Shown here one piece after another: positions 17,374 through 26,267 of a DNA stretch of 64,000 nt; position 1 is the first letter of the stretch; the number at the start of each line of letters is the position of its first letter. The notes under the pieces are model-generated. The model worked only from the letters and a program-made list of their open reading frames with translations. It made no database searches and had not been told where the DNA came from. The position numbers were made by a program, and so were the translations under genes. Source of the DNA: Caulobacter sp. (lineage in GTDB: Bacteria > Pseudomonadota > Alphaproteobacteria > Caulobacterales > Caulobacteraceae). The stretch covers positions 62,001 to 126,000 of the forward strand of contig WGLL01000001.1 in the NCBI GenBank assembly GCA_016125585.1. Reading direction: 5' to 3'.

Positions 17374-18651
17374 TCAATGCAGCTTGAAGCGGACAGGCAC
17401 CGACTTGGGGCCGCAGACGAAGGCCGCCGCCATTCGCTTCGGCTCGCCGTCCAGCTCGATGCTGGCCACCCGCTGCAACAGTTCTTCCCAGAGGATCCGC
17501 ATCTCCAGCCGCGCCAGATGCTGACCGAGGCAGACATGGGCGCCATAGCCAAAGGCGATGTGCCGGTTGGGCGAGCGGTCGATGCGGAACTCGAACGGGT
17601 CGTCGAACACCGCCTCGTCGCGGTTGCCGGAGGGATAGGACAGCATCATCCAGTCGCCCTTGGCGATCTTCTGGCCGGCCAGTTCGGCGTCCTCGGTGGC
17701 GGTGCGCATGAAGTGCTTCACCGGGGTGACCCAGCGGATCGACTCCTCGATCAGACCGCCGATCAGAGAGGGATCGGCCTGCAGCCGGGCATACTGGTCG
17801 GGGCGCTCGGCCAGGGCCCAGAGGGCGCCGGCGGTGGTCGAGGAGGTGGTGTCGTGGCCGGCGGTGGCGGCGATGATGTAGTAGCTCATCGCTTCCAGAT
17901 GACCGAGCGGCTGGCCGTTCACCGTGCCGTTGGCGATCAGGCTGGCCAGGTCCTCGCGGGGATTGGCCCGGCGGTCCTCGGTCATGGCGTTGAAGTAGGT
18001 CATGAAGTCCATGACCACCGACTGGATGCTGTCCACCCCCTCCCGGTCGCTGACCGGGCGGCCGCCGGTGCGACTGAGATCGGGGTCGGCGCTGCCGAAC
18101 AGCTCCTGGGTCAGCTTGAGCATGCGCGGCTCGTCGCTCTCGGGCACCCCGATCAGCTCCATGACCACATGCAGCGGATAGAGGAAGGCGACATCGCGGG
18201 CGAAGTCGCAGGTTCCGCCCTGCGCCGCCATCCGGTCGATGAAACCGCGGGCGATCTCGCGGATTCGCCCCTCCAGCCGTCGCAGGTTCTGCGGCAGGAA
18301 GGCGCCCTGGGTCAGCCGGCGATAGGGGATGTGGTCGGGGGCGTCCATCTGCACCAGGGCGCGGACCAGATGCGGCGAGCCGCCCATCATCTCCCGCACC
18401 ATCCGGTCGCCCTCGATGGTGGTCAGCACCGTGGAGCGGTCGCCGTTGTGAAACAGGTCGTTCTGCCGCTCGACCTCCTTGATGTCGGCGTGTCGGGTGA
18501 CGACCCAGAAGGGGTCGAACCCGTCGATCCGGGCCTGGGCCAGCGGCGCCTCGCGCCGCAGCCAGGTGAAGGCCTCGTCGACCCGGTCGCCATCGGCATA
18601 GGCGAAGGGATCGATGATGGTGCGGGCGATCTCGTCGGGGATGGCGGTCAT
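17374..18651 (-). CDS. Cytochrome P450
   Basis: The ATG at 18651 with GGAG upstream gives 425 residues. The oxygen-binding I-helix motif is ATAGHDTTSS, the K-helix ExxR is in EESIRWVTPV, and the haem ligand is Cys 374 in FGYGAHVCLG. The size and lack of a membrane anchor indicate a soluble class I bacterial P450. The likely operon continues into rubredoxin and acyl-CoA dehydrogenase. A perfect FNR/FixK-type box lies 98 bp upstream (centre). The sequence is reminiscent of steroid/terpenoid P450s, but I cannot assign a CYP family. Confidence 0.93.
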   Translation of the reverse strand: MTAIPDEIARTIIDPFAYADGDRVDEAFTWLRREAPLAQARIDGFDPFWVVTRHADIKEVERQNDLFHNGDRSTVLTTIEGDRMVREMMGGSPHLVRALVQMDAPDHIPYRRLTQGAFLPQNLRRLEGRIREIARGFIDRMAAQGGTCDFARDVAFLYPLHVVMELIGVPESDEPRMLKLTQELFGSADPDLSRTGGRPVSDREGVDSIQSVVMDFMTYFNAMTEDRRANPREDLASLIANGTVNGQPLGHLEAMSYYIIAATAGHDTTSSTTAGALWALAERPDQYARLQADPSLIGGLIEESIRWVTPVKHFMRTATEDAELAGQKIAKGDWMMLSYPSGNRDEAVFDDPFEFRIDRSPNRHIAFGYGAHVCLGQHLARLEMRILWEELLQRVASIELDGEPKRMAAAFVCGPKSVPVRFKLH

Positions 18652-18742
18652 GAAGGGTCTCCGTCGCAAGGCGATCTGGACTCAAAACCTGCGCGCCTGA
18701 CGTAGCGGCGACCAAGAGGTATCAAGCCGGGTCGATGCAGTA

Positions 18743-18756
18743 TTGATCTGGATCAA
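18743..18756. promoter_or_regulatory. Perfect FNR/FixK-type box (TTGAT-N4-ATCAA)
   Basis: TTGATCTGGATCAA is an exact match to the consensus for FNR/FixK-class regulators. It lies in the 148-bp gap between the divergent P450 operon (start 18651) and the AGE epimerase gene (start 18800). Its centre is 50 bp from the epimerase start and 98 bp from the P450 start. A TGATAC hexamer on the minus strand at 18719-18724 could be a -10 element for the P450 operon. Which gene it controls is inference. Confidence 0.6.
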
Positions 18757-18799
18757 CGGCCCGAGTTGAGCGCGCCGCCGGCCCGGCCTAAGACGGGTC

Positions 18800-19945
18800 G
18801 TGACCGCGCCCGCAGACATCCTCCCGCTTCGCGACCAGCTGAAGAGCTGGCTGTTCGACGACGCCCTGCCCCTCTGGTGGACGGCAGGGAGCGACCATGT
18901 TCGCGGCGGCTTTTTCGAAAAGCTGACCCTGGCCGGCGAGCCGGTGGCCGCGCCCCGGCGCACCCGGGTGGCGGCGCGGCAGGTCTATGTCTTCGCCCAG
19001 GCCGGACGGATGGGCTGGCCCGGCCCCTGGCGCGACGTCGTCAGCCACGGCCTGCGCCCGTTGCTGGGCGCCCTGACCCGGCCTGACAGGCTGTTTCGCT
19101 ACTCCGTCGATGAGTCGGGCGCGCCGGTCGACGACAGCGCCCAGCCCTATGAACAGGCGTTTGGCCTGCTGGCCCTGTCCGCCGCCCGCCAGGCGATGGG
19201 TCCCGGACACGGCTTCGAGACCCTGGCCGAAGGCGTCCGCGCCGCGCAGGCTACCCTGCTGGGCCGGCCCGACGGCGGGGTGCATGACGACGCCTCCCGC
19301 ACCGGGCCGCTGCGGGCCAATCCCCTGATGCATCTGTTCGAGGCCATGCTGGCCTGGCGCGAGGCCGGCGACGACCCGGCCTGGACAGACCTGTCCAACC
19401 GCATCGCCAGGCTGGCCCGCGACCGCCTCATCCAGTCCCCCGGCGGCGCCCTGCCCGAGCTGTTCGATCTGGACTGGGCGCCGACGCCCGACGCCGAGGT
19501 CGAACCCGGCCATCAGTTCGAGTGGAGCTTTCTGCTGCTGCGCCACGCCGCCCTGGCCGATAACGCCGCCTCGCGGCAGGCGGCCCGGGCCCTGATCGCC
19601 CTGGCCGAGCGGACCGGGATCGACTCCGCCCGGGGCGTGGCCATGGCCAGCCTCGACCAGCGCCTGGCGCCGCTGGACCGCACCGCCCGCCTCTGGCCGC
19701 AGACCGAACGCACCCGCGCCGGGGCCCTGCTGGCGGCGATCGATCCCGACCAGGGCTGGCCGATCGCCCGGGCCGGGGCGCGGAGCCTGCTGCGCTATCT
19801 GGACACGCCGCGCCGGGGCCTGTGGCATGAGCACATGGAGGCCGACGGGACCTTCCGCGACGAGCCGGCGCCCGCCAGCAGCCTCTATCACCTGGTCGGC
19901 GCCATCCAGGCCCTGGATGAAGCTTGTCTGAAAGCGTCATCATGA
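18800..19945 (+). CDS. AGE-family epimerase/isomerase (N-acylglucosamine 2-epimerase or mannose isomerase-like)
   Basis: This 381-residue protein has the (alpha/alpha)6-barrel pattern of the AGE family: LPLWWTAGSDHVRGGFFEKL near the start, ARQVYVFAQAGRMGW, EQAFGLLALSA, GHQFEWSFLLLRHA with the catalytic-type His, and GLWHEHMEADGTF at the end. Family members epimerise N-acylglucosamine or isomerise mannose and related sugars. The start is GTG. The upstream gap holds an FNR-type box. The substrate cannot be decided from sequence. Confidence 0.85.
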   Translation: MTAPADILPLRDQLKSWLFDDALPLWWTAGSDHVRGGFFEKLTLAGEPVAAPRRTRVAARQVYVFAQAGRMGWPGPWRDVVSHGLRPLLGALTRPDRLFRYSVDESGAPVDDSAQPYEQAFGLLALSAARQAMGPGHGFETLAEGVRAAQATLLGRPDGGVHDDASRTGPLRANPLMHLFEAMLAWREAGDDPAWTDLSNRIARLARDRLIQSPGGALPELFDLDWAPTPDAEVEPGHQFEWSFLLLRHAALADNAASRQAARALIALAERTGIDSARGVAMASLDQRLAPLDRTARLWPQTERTRAGALLAAIDPDQGWPIARAGARSLLRYLDTPRRGLWHEHMEADGTFRDEPAPASSLYHLVGAIQALDEACLKASS

Positions 19946-20042
19946 TCGTTGCGTTGCGCCGGTCCCCGCCAAACCCTAAGTCCGCTGGCGAACGGGCCCG
20001 CCGGCGCTTTCCGGACCGGCCCTCGACAGGATCAGAAAAACT

Positions 20043-21005
20043 GTGGCCCTATCCGCGCCCGCGTCTTCAAACCCCGACCCCGCCGGAGCGCCGTCCTTGA
20101 CCCCCGAACGCCTGACCCATCTTCAGCGTCTGGAGGCCGAGAGCATCCACATCATGCGCGAGGTCGTCTCGGAAGCCGAGCGGCCGGTGATGCTCTACTC
20201 GATCGGCAAGGACAGCGCGGTGATGCTGCATCTGGCGGCTAAGGCCTTCTATCCGAGCAAGCCGCCCTTCCCGCTGCTGCATGTCGACACGACCTGGAAG
20301 TTCAAGGCCATGTACGAGATGCGCGAGCGCATGGCGCAGACGCTGGGCTTCGATCTGCTGGTCCACAGGAACCCCGAAGCCCTGGAGAAGGGCATCAATC
20401 CCTTCGACCACGGCAGCGCCACCCATACCGACATGTGGAAGACCGAGGGGCTGAAGCAGGCCCTGGACAAGTACGGCTTCGACGCGGCGTTCGGCGGCGC
20501 CCGCCGCGATGAGGAAAAGAGCCGGGCCAAGGAGCGGGTCTTCTCCTTCCGCTCCGCCGGCCACCGCTGGGACCCCAAGAACCAGCGCCCCGAGCTGTGG
20601 AAGCTCTACAACGCCCGCAAGAAGCCCGACGAGAGCATCCGGGTGTTTCCGATCTCCAACTGGACCGAGCTGGACATCTGGCAATACATCCACCTCGAAC
20701 AGATCCCGATCGTCCCCCTCTACTATTCCGCCGTCCGCCCGGTGGTGGAGCGCGACGGGACGCTGATCATGGTCGACGACGACCGCATGCCCCTGCGCCC
20801 CGGCGAGACGCCGATGATGAAGTCGGTCCGCTTCCGCACCCTTGGCTGCTACCCGCTCACCGGCGCCGTCGAGAGCACGGCGGCCACCCTGCCGGACATC
20901 ATCCAGGAGATGCTGCTGACCACCACCAGCGAGCGCCAGGGCCGGATGATCGACCACGACCAGGCCGCCTCGATGGAGAAGAAGAAGCAGGAGGGCTATT
21001 TCTGA
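20043..21005 (+). CDS. cysD: Sulfate adenylyltransferase subunit 2
   Basis: The 320-residue product starts with GTG at 20043; a TTG at 20097 is an alternative start closer to the usual N-terminus. The PP-loop is [13 protein letters not shown], followed by [33 protein letters not shown] and the typical C-terminal QEGYF. Together with CysN it makes adenosine 5'-phosphosulfate from sulfate and ATP in the cytoplasm. The cysNC gene follows after 207 bp that contain a large inverted repeat. Confidence 0.95.
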   Translation: MALSAPASSNPDPAGAPSLTPERLTHLQRLEAESIHIMREVVSEAERPVMLYSIGKDSAVMLHLAAKAFYPSKPPFPLLHVDTTWKFKAMYEMRERMAQTLGFDLLVHRNPEALEKGINPFDHGSATHTDMWKTEGLKQALDKYGFDAAFGGARRDEEKSRAKERVFSFRSAGHRWDPKNQRPELWKLYNARKKPDESIRVFPISNWTELDIWQYIHLEQIPIVPLYYSAVRPVVERDGTLIMVDDDRMPLRPGETPMMKSVRFRTLGCYPLTGAVESTAATLPDIIQEMLLTTTSERQGRMIDHDQAASMEKKKQEGYF

Positions 21006-21041
21006 TGGGCTCTCAAATCACTGTGGAAAGGGCGAGCGAAG

Positions 21042-21191
21042 CCCTCCCCCTCAATGGGGGAGGGTTGGGTGGGGGTGTATCCCCGCGCCTTCCTGAAAAG
21101 CGCCATTGGGCGCCTGCGTCCATTCCGGTTCAACTCGCCGCCGCCGCGCCCACACCCCCAACCCTGCCCTTCCCCCATCGAGGGGGAAGGG
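21042..21191. repeat. 150-bp palindromic (REP/MITE-like) element between cysD and cysNC
   Basis: Two GC-rich hairpins sit at the ends: CCCTCCCCC/GGGGGAGGG at 21042-21064 and CCCTTCCCCC/GGGGGAAGGG at 21167-21191. Their flanks (GGTTGGGTGGGGGTGT and ACACCCCCAACC) are also inverted repeats of each other, so the whole element can fold as one long cruciform. It splits an otherwise ordinary operon and its right end lies 22 bp before the cysNC start. A similarly built element lies at 52806-52966. Confidence 0.75.
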
Positions 21192-21212
21192 TTCTCATGG
21201 GGAATCCCTGAC

Positions 21213-23105
21213 TTGGCCCACGTTTCCGATCTCATCGCCGAGGATATCGACGCCTATCTCGAGGCCCATCATCACAAGACCCTGCTGCGGTTCATCACCT
21301 GCGGCAGCGTCGATGATGGCAAGTCGACCCTGATCGGCCGGCTGCTCTACGATTCCAAGATGATCTTCGAGGACCAGATGGCGGCCCTCGAGGCCGATTC
21401 GAAGAAGGTGGGCACCCAGGGGGGAAAGATCGACTTCGCCCTGCTGGTCGACGGCCTGGCGGCGGAGCGGGAACAGGGCATCACCATCGATGTCGCCTAT
21501 CGCTTCTTCTCCACCGAAAGCCGCAAGTTCATCGTCGCCGACACGCCCGGGCACGAGCAGTACACCCGCAACATGGTCACCGGCGCCTCGACCGCCGACG
21601 CCGCCGTCATCCTGATCGACGCCCGGCGCGGGGTGCTGACCCAGACCCGTCGCCACAGCTATCTGGTCAGTCTGCTGGGCATCCGGAACATCGTCCTGGC
21701 CATCAACAAGATGGACCTGGTCGACTGGTCGCAGGACCGCTTCGACGAAATCCTGGCCGAATATCGCGAGTTCGCCGCCCGGATCGGCCTGACCGGCTTC
21801 ACCGCCATCCCGATGAGCGCCCTGGACGGCGACAACATCACCGAACGCAGCGACAAGGCCCCCTGGTACGACGGCCCGCCACTGATGCGCTGGCTGGAGG
21901 AGGTTCCGGTCGGCGACGACCTGGCGGCGGGGCCGTTCCGCATGCCGGTGCAATGGGTCAACCGGCCCAACCTGGATTTCCGCGGCTTCGCCGGCCAGAT
22001 TTCATCCGGGTCGATCAAGCCGGGGGACCGCATCCGCGTTGTTCCCTCCGGCCGCGAGAGCCGGGTGGCCCGGATCGTGGTCCAGCCGCGGGACCTGGAT
22101 CAGGCCGTGGCCGGCCAGTCGGTCACCCTGACCCTGACCGACGAGATCGACATCTCGCGCGGCGACATCATCGCCGCCGCCGACAATCCGCCCGCCGTGG
22201 CCGACCAGTTCGAATCCACCCTGGTATGGATGGACGACGAGCCGATGCTGCCGGGCCGCCCCTATCTGCTGAAGATCGGCGCCCAGACGGTCACGGCGAC
22301 GATCACCGAGCCCAAGTACCGGGTCAATGTGAACACCCTGGAGCACACCGCCGCCAAGCGGCTGGACCTCAATGAGATCGGGGTCTGCAACCTCTCCCTC
22401 GGCAAGCCGATCCCCTTCGAGGCCTATGCCGACAACCGCGATCTTGGCGGCTTCATCCTCATCGACCGGCTGACCAACCGCACCGTCGGGGCGGGCATGC
22501 TGCACTTCGCCCTGCGCCGGGCCGACAATATCCACTGGCAGTCGACCGATATCGACAAGACCGCCCGCGCCGCCCTGAAGGGCCAGAAGGGCCGGGTGGT
22601 CTGGTTCACCGGTCTGTCCGGCGCCGGCAAGTCGACCATCGCCAACCTCGTCGAAAAGCGGCTGCACGCCGCCGGTCGCCACACCTATCTGCTCGACGGC
22701 GACAATGTCCGTCATGGTCTCAACCGCGACCTGGGCTTCACCGAGGAAGACCGGGTCGAGAATATCCGCCGGGTCGCCGAAGTCGCCAAGCTGATGGTCG
22801 ACGCCGGGCTGATCGTCCTGACCGCCTTCATCAGTCCCTTCCGTGCCGAGCGCCGCATGGCCCGGGAAATGATGGCCGAGGGCGAGTTCATCGAGGTCTT
22901 TGTCTCCACCCCGATTGAGGAGGCCGAGCGGCGGGACGTAAAGGGCCTCTACGCCAAGGCCCGGGCCGGCGAGCTGAAGAACTTCACCGGGGTCGACAGC
23001 CCCTATGAGGCGCCGGAACTGGCCGAGATCACCGTCGACACCACCAGCCTGTCGCCGGTCGAGGCGGCGGAACGGATCGTCGCCTGGCTTGATGAGGCGG
23101 GGTAG
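21213..23105 (+). CDS. cysNC: Bifunctional sulfate adenylyltransferase subunit 1 / adenylylsulfate kinase
   Basis: The start is probably TTG 21213, giving 630 residues; the frame is open to 21054, but that part lies in the palindromic element. The GTPase domain has [15 protein letters not shown] (P-loop), [27 protein letters not shown] and [10 protein letters not shown]-Tu-like beta-barrels follow. The C-terminal APS kinase (about 450-630) has [12 protein letters not shown] and [10 protein letters not shown]. It therefore performs GTP-driven APS synthesis and PAPS formation. A 4-codon ORF (21197-21211) ends one base before the TTG. Confidence 0.95.
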   Translation: MAHVSDLIAEDIDAYLEAHHHKTLLRFITCGSVDDGKSTLIGRLLYDSKMIFEDQMAALEADSKKVGTQGGKIDFALLVDGLAAEREQGITIDVAYRFFSTESRKFIVADTPGHEQYTRNMVTGASTADAAVILIDARRGVLTQTRRHSYLVSLLGIRNIVLAINKMDLVDWSQDRFDEILAEYREFAARIGLTGFTAIPMSALDGDNITERSDKAPWYDGPPLMRWLEEVPVGDDLAAGPFRMPVQWVNRPNLDFRGFAGQISSGSIKPGDRIRVVPSGRESRVARIVVQPRDLDQAVAGQSVTLTLTDEIDISRGDIIAAADNPPAVADQFESTLVWMDDEPMLPGRPYLLKIGAQTVTATITEPKYRVNVNTLEHTAAKRLDLNEIGVCNLSLGKPIPFEAYADNRDLGGFILIDRLTNRTVGAGMLHFALRRADNIHWQSTDIDKTARAALKGQKGRVVWFTGLSGAGKSTIANLVEKRLHAAGRHTYLLDGDNVRHGLNRDLGFTEEDRVENIRRVAEVAKLMVDAGLIVLTAFISPFRAERRMAREMMAEGEFIEVFVSTPIEEAERRDVKGLYAKARAGELKNFTGVDSPYEAPELAEITVDTTSLSPVEAAERIVAWLDEAG

Positions 23106-23127
23106 GCGTGGCCCCGGCGGTCTGCGT

Positions 23128-23742
23128 TCAATACTGAAGCCGGGTCGGCTGGTCGGTATAGAGCAGTTGATGACGCTCACTGGCCTCGGCCCAGCTCGAC
23201 GGCAGCCGCGGGGCCGGATTGAAGACGTCGTCGTAGGCCATTCTCATCTGTCGTGCGCAAAGCTCGGGCGGGACCCGGCCTACGCCGGTTCCCATGCCAG
23301 GGAAGGCCAAAACGCCAATAGGCACGCCTCCTGACTGTTCGGCGGCCCTTGCGAGGAGCAGGGCTGCGCGGGTCGCCAGATACGGATTGACGGTGTTCGG
23401 CTCAAGAACCATCGGAATCCGCATGGTCGGCGCCGCGACCAGATAGGGATGAGTTGGATTTTCCGTTTCAACCAACTCGGCGTGACCGACGAGCAGCTCG
23501 CCAAAATGCCGGTCGAGGATCAGCCTTCTCAGGCGCAACTGGAGATCCCAGCCGAACCGATCCGAATAGAGGGCGTCGATTCCGCCATCCATGAAACCGA
23601 AACTGTTGGCGGGGCTGACCAGCGCGTCAGCCGAAACATCGAAGATGGAGCCTCGATGGACCTGAACGCCTTGCAAAGAATCGAACTGAGCGTCCCAGGC
23701 GTCAGCGAGGGCCGAATCTGTCGCTGTCAGAATGACCTTCAC
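23128..23742 (-). CDS. Macro-domain protein
   Basis: The GTG at 23742 has an ideal AAGGAG site six bases upstream, giving 204 residues. The macro (ADP-ribose-binding) fold is suggested by RGSIFDVSADALVSPANSFGFMDGGID at about 30-55 and by GVLAFPGMGTGVGRVP near residue 150, which form the two phosphate-binding loops. Such proteins bind or hydrolyse ADP-ribose or related ligands. It is the last gene of a minus-strand unit otherwise devoted to surface polysaccharide, 23 bp after an acyltransferase gene. The link to that pathway is unexplained. Confidence 0.82.
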   Translation of the reverse strand: MKVILTATDSALADAWDAQFDSLQGVQVHRGSIFDVSADALVSPANSFGFMDGGIDALYSDRFGWDLQLRLRRLILDRHFGELLVGHAELVETENPTHPYLVAAPTMRIPMVLEPNTVNPYLATRAALLLARAAEQSGGVPIGVLAFPGMGTGVGRVPPELCARQMRMAYDDVFNPAPRLPSSWAEASERHQLLYTDQPTRLQY

Positions 23743-23765
23743 TTCGCGCTCCTTGTCGCCGCCTG

Positions 23766-24917
23766 TCAGCCCAGCGCCGGCTGCGGCTTGGGCGCGACCT
23801 TGTTGGACCACTGGTTGAACCAGCGGCGGCCCGGATCCTCGATCCAGCGGTAGGTCAGGCTGGCGACCCCGATGGTCAGGGCCAGGAAGGCGACGGCGGC
23901 CAGATCGCCAACCCAAAGCCCCGGCATGTTGATCAGCTGGGCGTTGAAGGGGCCGCGCTCGACAATGGCGTCGAAGCCCAGCACCGCGCCCAGCGCCACC
24001 CCGCCGCCGAAGATGGCCAGCACCAGCACATAGTGCACCAGATAGATCGAATAGGAGATCTCGCCGAGATAGGTCAGGATCCGGTGGCGCATCAGCCGCG
24101 AGATCGGTCCGGCCTGGGCGGCGAAGATCAGCACCATGGCGGCGAACAGCAGCGGCGGGATCACCGGCAGGTGCCAGCGCTTGAACAGCACGGTGAAGAC
24201 CAGCAGCAACGGCGCCGTCCACTCCAGCCAGCCCGGCAAGGTCTGCCCCCGCTCGTGCAGGGCGGCGAACAGCCGGTAGGCCAGCACCCCCAGGAAGAAG
24301 CCGTAGAGCCCGCGCATCAGGGCCGACTGGCCCTCCGTCAGCACCGTGCCCAGCCACAGGGTCAGGCCAAAGCCGATCGCCGCCAGCACCAGGGCCGAGA
24401 GCAACGGCCGACGCCCGAAAGACAGCAGCACATAGACCAGGCACAGGGCCCATTCGACGCTGATGCTCCAGCTGGGAATGTTCCAGGTGAAGTCGCGGAA
24501 CAGGCCCCAGGCGTGAATCAGCACGACATTGGCCGGCAGGGCGACCAGATCGGTATCGCCCGAGAACACCGGCGGCCCCACCGGATGGCCCAGCACATTA
24601 CCGGCGCCCCAGCGGGCCAGCTCCATCAACAGCACCACCGCCAGGGTGGCGATATGCAGCGGATAGAGTCGGCCGAACCGCCGGATCAGGAACCGCACCC
24701 GGTCGGCGCCCTCGACCAGGGCCTCGCCATAGGCATGGGTGATGACAAAGCCGCTGAGCACGAAGAAGAAGTCGACGGCGATGTCCCCGGTCCGCACCCA
24801 GGTCCAGTCATAGACGTGGGACAGGGCGCGGAAGTGGTAGAGCACCACCCACAGGGCGCAGAGGCCCCGCCAGCTGTCCAGCGCCTCGAATCGCAGGGAA
24901 CGTCGGATCTCCGCCAT
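23766..24917 (-). CDS. Acyltransferase 3 family membrane protein (OafA/YrhL type)
   Basis: The 383-residue protein has about ten hydrophobic segments and the family signature near the N-terminus: RFEALDSWRGLCALWVVLYHF, with the conserved Arg and catalytic-type His, then FFFVLSGFVITHAYG. These inner-membrane enzymes O-acetylate sugars of O-antigen, capsule or exopolysaccharide. It lies 9 bp after the upstream GT-B-like gene on the same strand, so it probably decorates the same polymer. A second acyltransferase 3 gene is at 31077-32168. Confidence 0.92.
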   Translation of the reverse strand: MAEIRRSLRFEALDSWRGLCALWVVLYHFRALSHVYDWTWVRTGDIAVDFFFVLSGFVITHAYGEALVEGADRVRFLIRRFGRLYPLHIATLAVVLLMELARWGAGNVLGHPVGPPVFSGDTDLVALPANVVLIHAWGLFRDFTWNIPSWSISVEWALCLVYVLLSFGRRPLLSALVLAAIGFGLTLWLGTVLTEGQSALMRGLYGFFLGVLAYRLFAALHERGQTLPGWLEWTAPLLLVFTVLFKRWHLPVIPPLLFAAMVLIFAAQAGPISRLMRHRILTYLGEISYSIYLVHYVLVLAIFGGGVALGAVLGFDAIVERGPFNAQLINMPGLWVGDLAAVAFLALTIGVASLTYRWIEDPGRRWFNQWSNKVAPKPQPALG

Positions 24918-24926
24918 CGCCCTGCT

Positions 24927-26267
24927 CTACCCGTCAGCCCGGCGCTCGGCCAGACCGAGGATGTCGGCCAGGGTCGGCGGCGCGGCGGGCGCAACAGCGC
25001 GCCAGGCCGCCTCGAACAGGCGCGCCCGCTCGGACGCGTCGGCAAGTCGCCGGGCGGCGGCGGCGATCTCCCCCGCCGTCCCGGCCCGCAGCGGAAACTG
25101 GGCGATGGCGCTCATCGGGTCGAGGTCCTCGCCGCCGACAATCAGCGCCAGTCCGCCCAACCGCAGCATGTCGATGGCCACCGTCGAAGGGGTGCTGAGC
25201 ACCAGCTGAAACTGGTCCGCCCGGGCCAGGTCGCCGTCATCATACGGCCAGCGCGCAAAGCCGAGGGCGGCGGCGCGGGCCTCGATCGCCGCCCGGACGT
25301 CCACGGGAAGGCGGCGCAGGATCGGGTGCGGCTTCCACACCAGCCGGGTCTGCCCGGCCTCGGCGGCGGCGGCGGCGACCGTCTCCAGCAGCGCCGCCTC
25401 GCCGGCGATCCCGTCGCGGCGGTAGTGCGGATTCATCGGATGGACCAGATTGGACAACAGCAGCCAGCCCTCGCCGCCCGTCGCCGCGGCCGGCGGCGGC
25501 GGCAGCGATGGCGCCGCGGCCAGGCCATAGCCGCCCAGCGCCTGATGCCACCGCGCGTCGGCCCCGCACTGGAACAGGCCCAGGTCCGAACCGGCGACGA
25601 AGTTGAGGCCCAGGCTGACGCCATGCACCCAATGGATGGTCCGCGCCCCTTTGGCCTGCAGCGCCCGCTCCAGCAAATGGCTGTCGGCGACGCCGGTGTG
25701 GCCGAAGATCACCGCTCTTGGCCCCTCTTCGACCGCCCGCCGAACCCAGGCCGCCTGGGTCTCGCCCAGCATCACGCGAAAGCAGATGGCCGCCAGGTCA
25801 CGCCGCGCGGGCCGCCAGGCCGCCTGTCTCACCGCCCGGGCGCCCTGGGCCAGCCGGCGCAGGATGGCCGGCAGGGCGGCGACGGCGGCGGCGAGATCAA
25901 ACGGCCGGATCAGCCGCGCCCCGGCCAGCCCCTCCGCCGCAAGGGCCCGGCGGAGGTCGGGCAGCGGTTGCTGCAGCCGGCCCAGCAGCAGCGCCGGCGT
26001 CTCCGGCGCCTCCCGCGCCAGCAGGCCGATCAGGTGGCGGGTGCGGTTGGAGATCTCGCCGTGCAGGGCGGCGACCAGCGGGGCCTCATCCGGCAGGGCG
26101 TCCCCCGCCGGCGTGGTCAGGACCGTCCGCGCCCAGGCGGCCAGTCCCAGCAGCGCCGCCGGCCAGAACCCGCCCGCCCGCCCGCCGTCGCCGCTGTCCT
26201 GGGCTGCATGGCGGGCCTTGGCCAGTTCAAGCGCCCAGAGGTCATCGACATCCGGCGCCCCGGTCAT
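24927..26267 (-). CDS. Unrecognised protein, possibly GT-B-type surface-polysaccharide transferase, 446 aa
   Basis: I cannot name the family. The protein is soluble and alanine-rich. The C-terminal half resembles the nucleotide-binding half of capsule-synthesis/CDP-glycerol-type transferases: RLVWKPHPILRR, FQLVLSTPSTVAIDMLRLGG and LALIVGGEDL have the HP and STPS motifs of that group. AVIFGHTGVADSHLLERAL may be the end of the N-terminal Rossmann half. It overlaps the upstream pyruvyltransferase-like gene by 4 bp (ATGA), which places it firmly in a polysaccharide operon. Confidence 0.65.
   Translation of the reverse strand: MTGAPDVDDLWALELAKARHAAQDSGDGGRAGGFWPAALLGLAAWARTVLTTPAGDALPDEAPLVAALHGEISNRTRHLIGLLAREAPETPALLLGRLQQPLPDLRRALAAEGLAGARLIRPFDLAAAVAALPAILRRLAQGARAVRQAAWRPARRDLAAICFRVMLGETQAAWVRRAVEEGPRAVIFGHTGVADSHLLERALQAKGARTIHWVHGVSLGLNFVAGSDLGLFQCGADARWHQALGGYGLAAAPSLPPPPAAATGGEGWLLLSNLVHPMNPHYRRDGIAGEAALLETVAAAAAEAGQTRLVWKPHPILRRLPVDVRAAIEARAAALGFARWPYDDGDLARADQFQLVLSTPSTVAIDMLRLGGLALIVGGEDLDPMSAIAQFPLRAGTAGEIAAAARRLADASERARLFEAAWRAVAPAAPPTLADILGLAERRADG

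Noticed and set aside
23128..24453. A single long gene covering the macro-domain protein and part of the acyltransferase on the minus strand
   Set aside because: The upstream part is an out-of-frame shadow of the acyltransferase gene; the GTG at 23742 with AAGGAG marks the real start.
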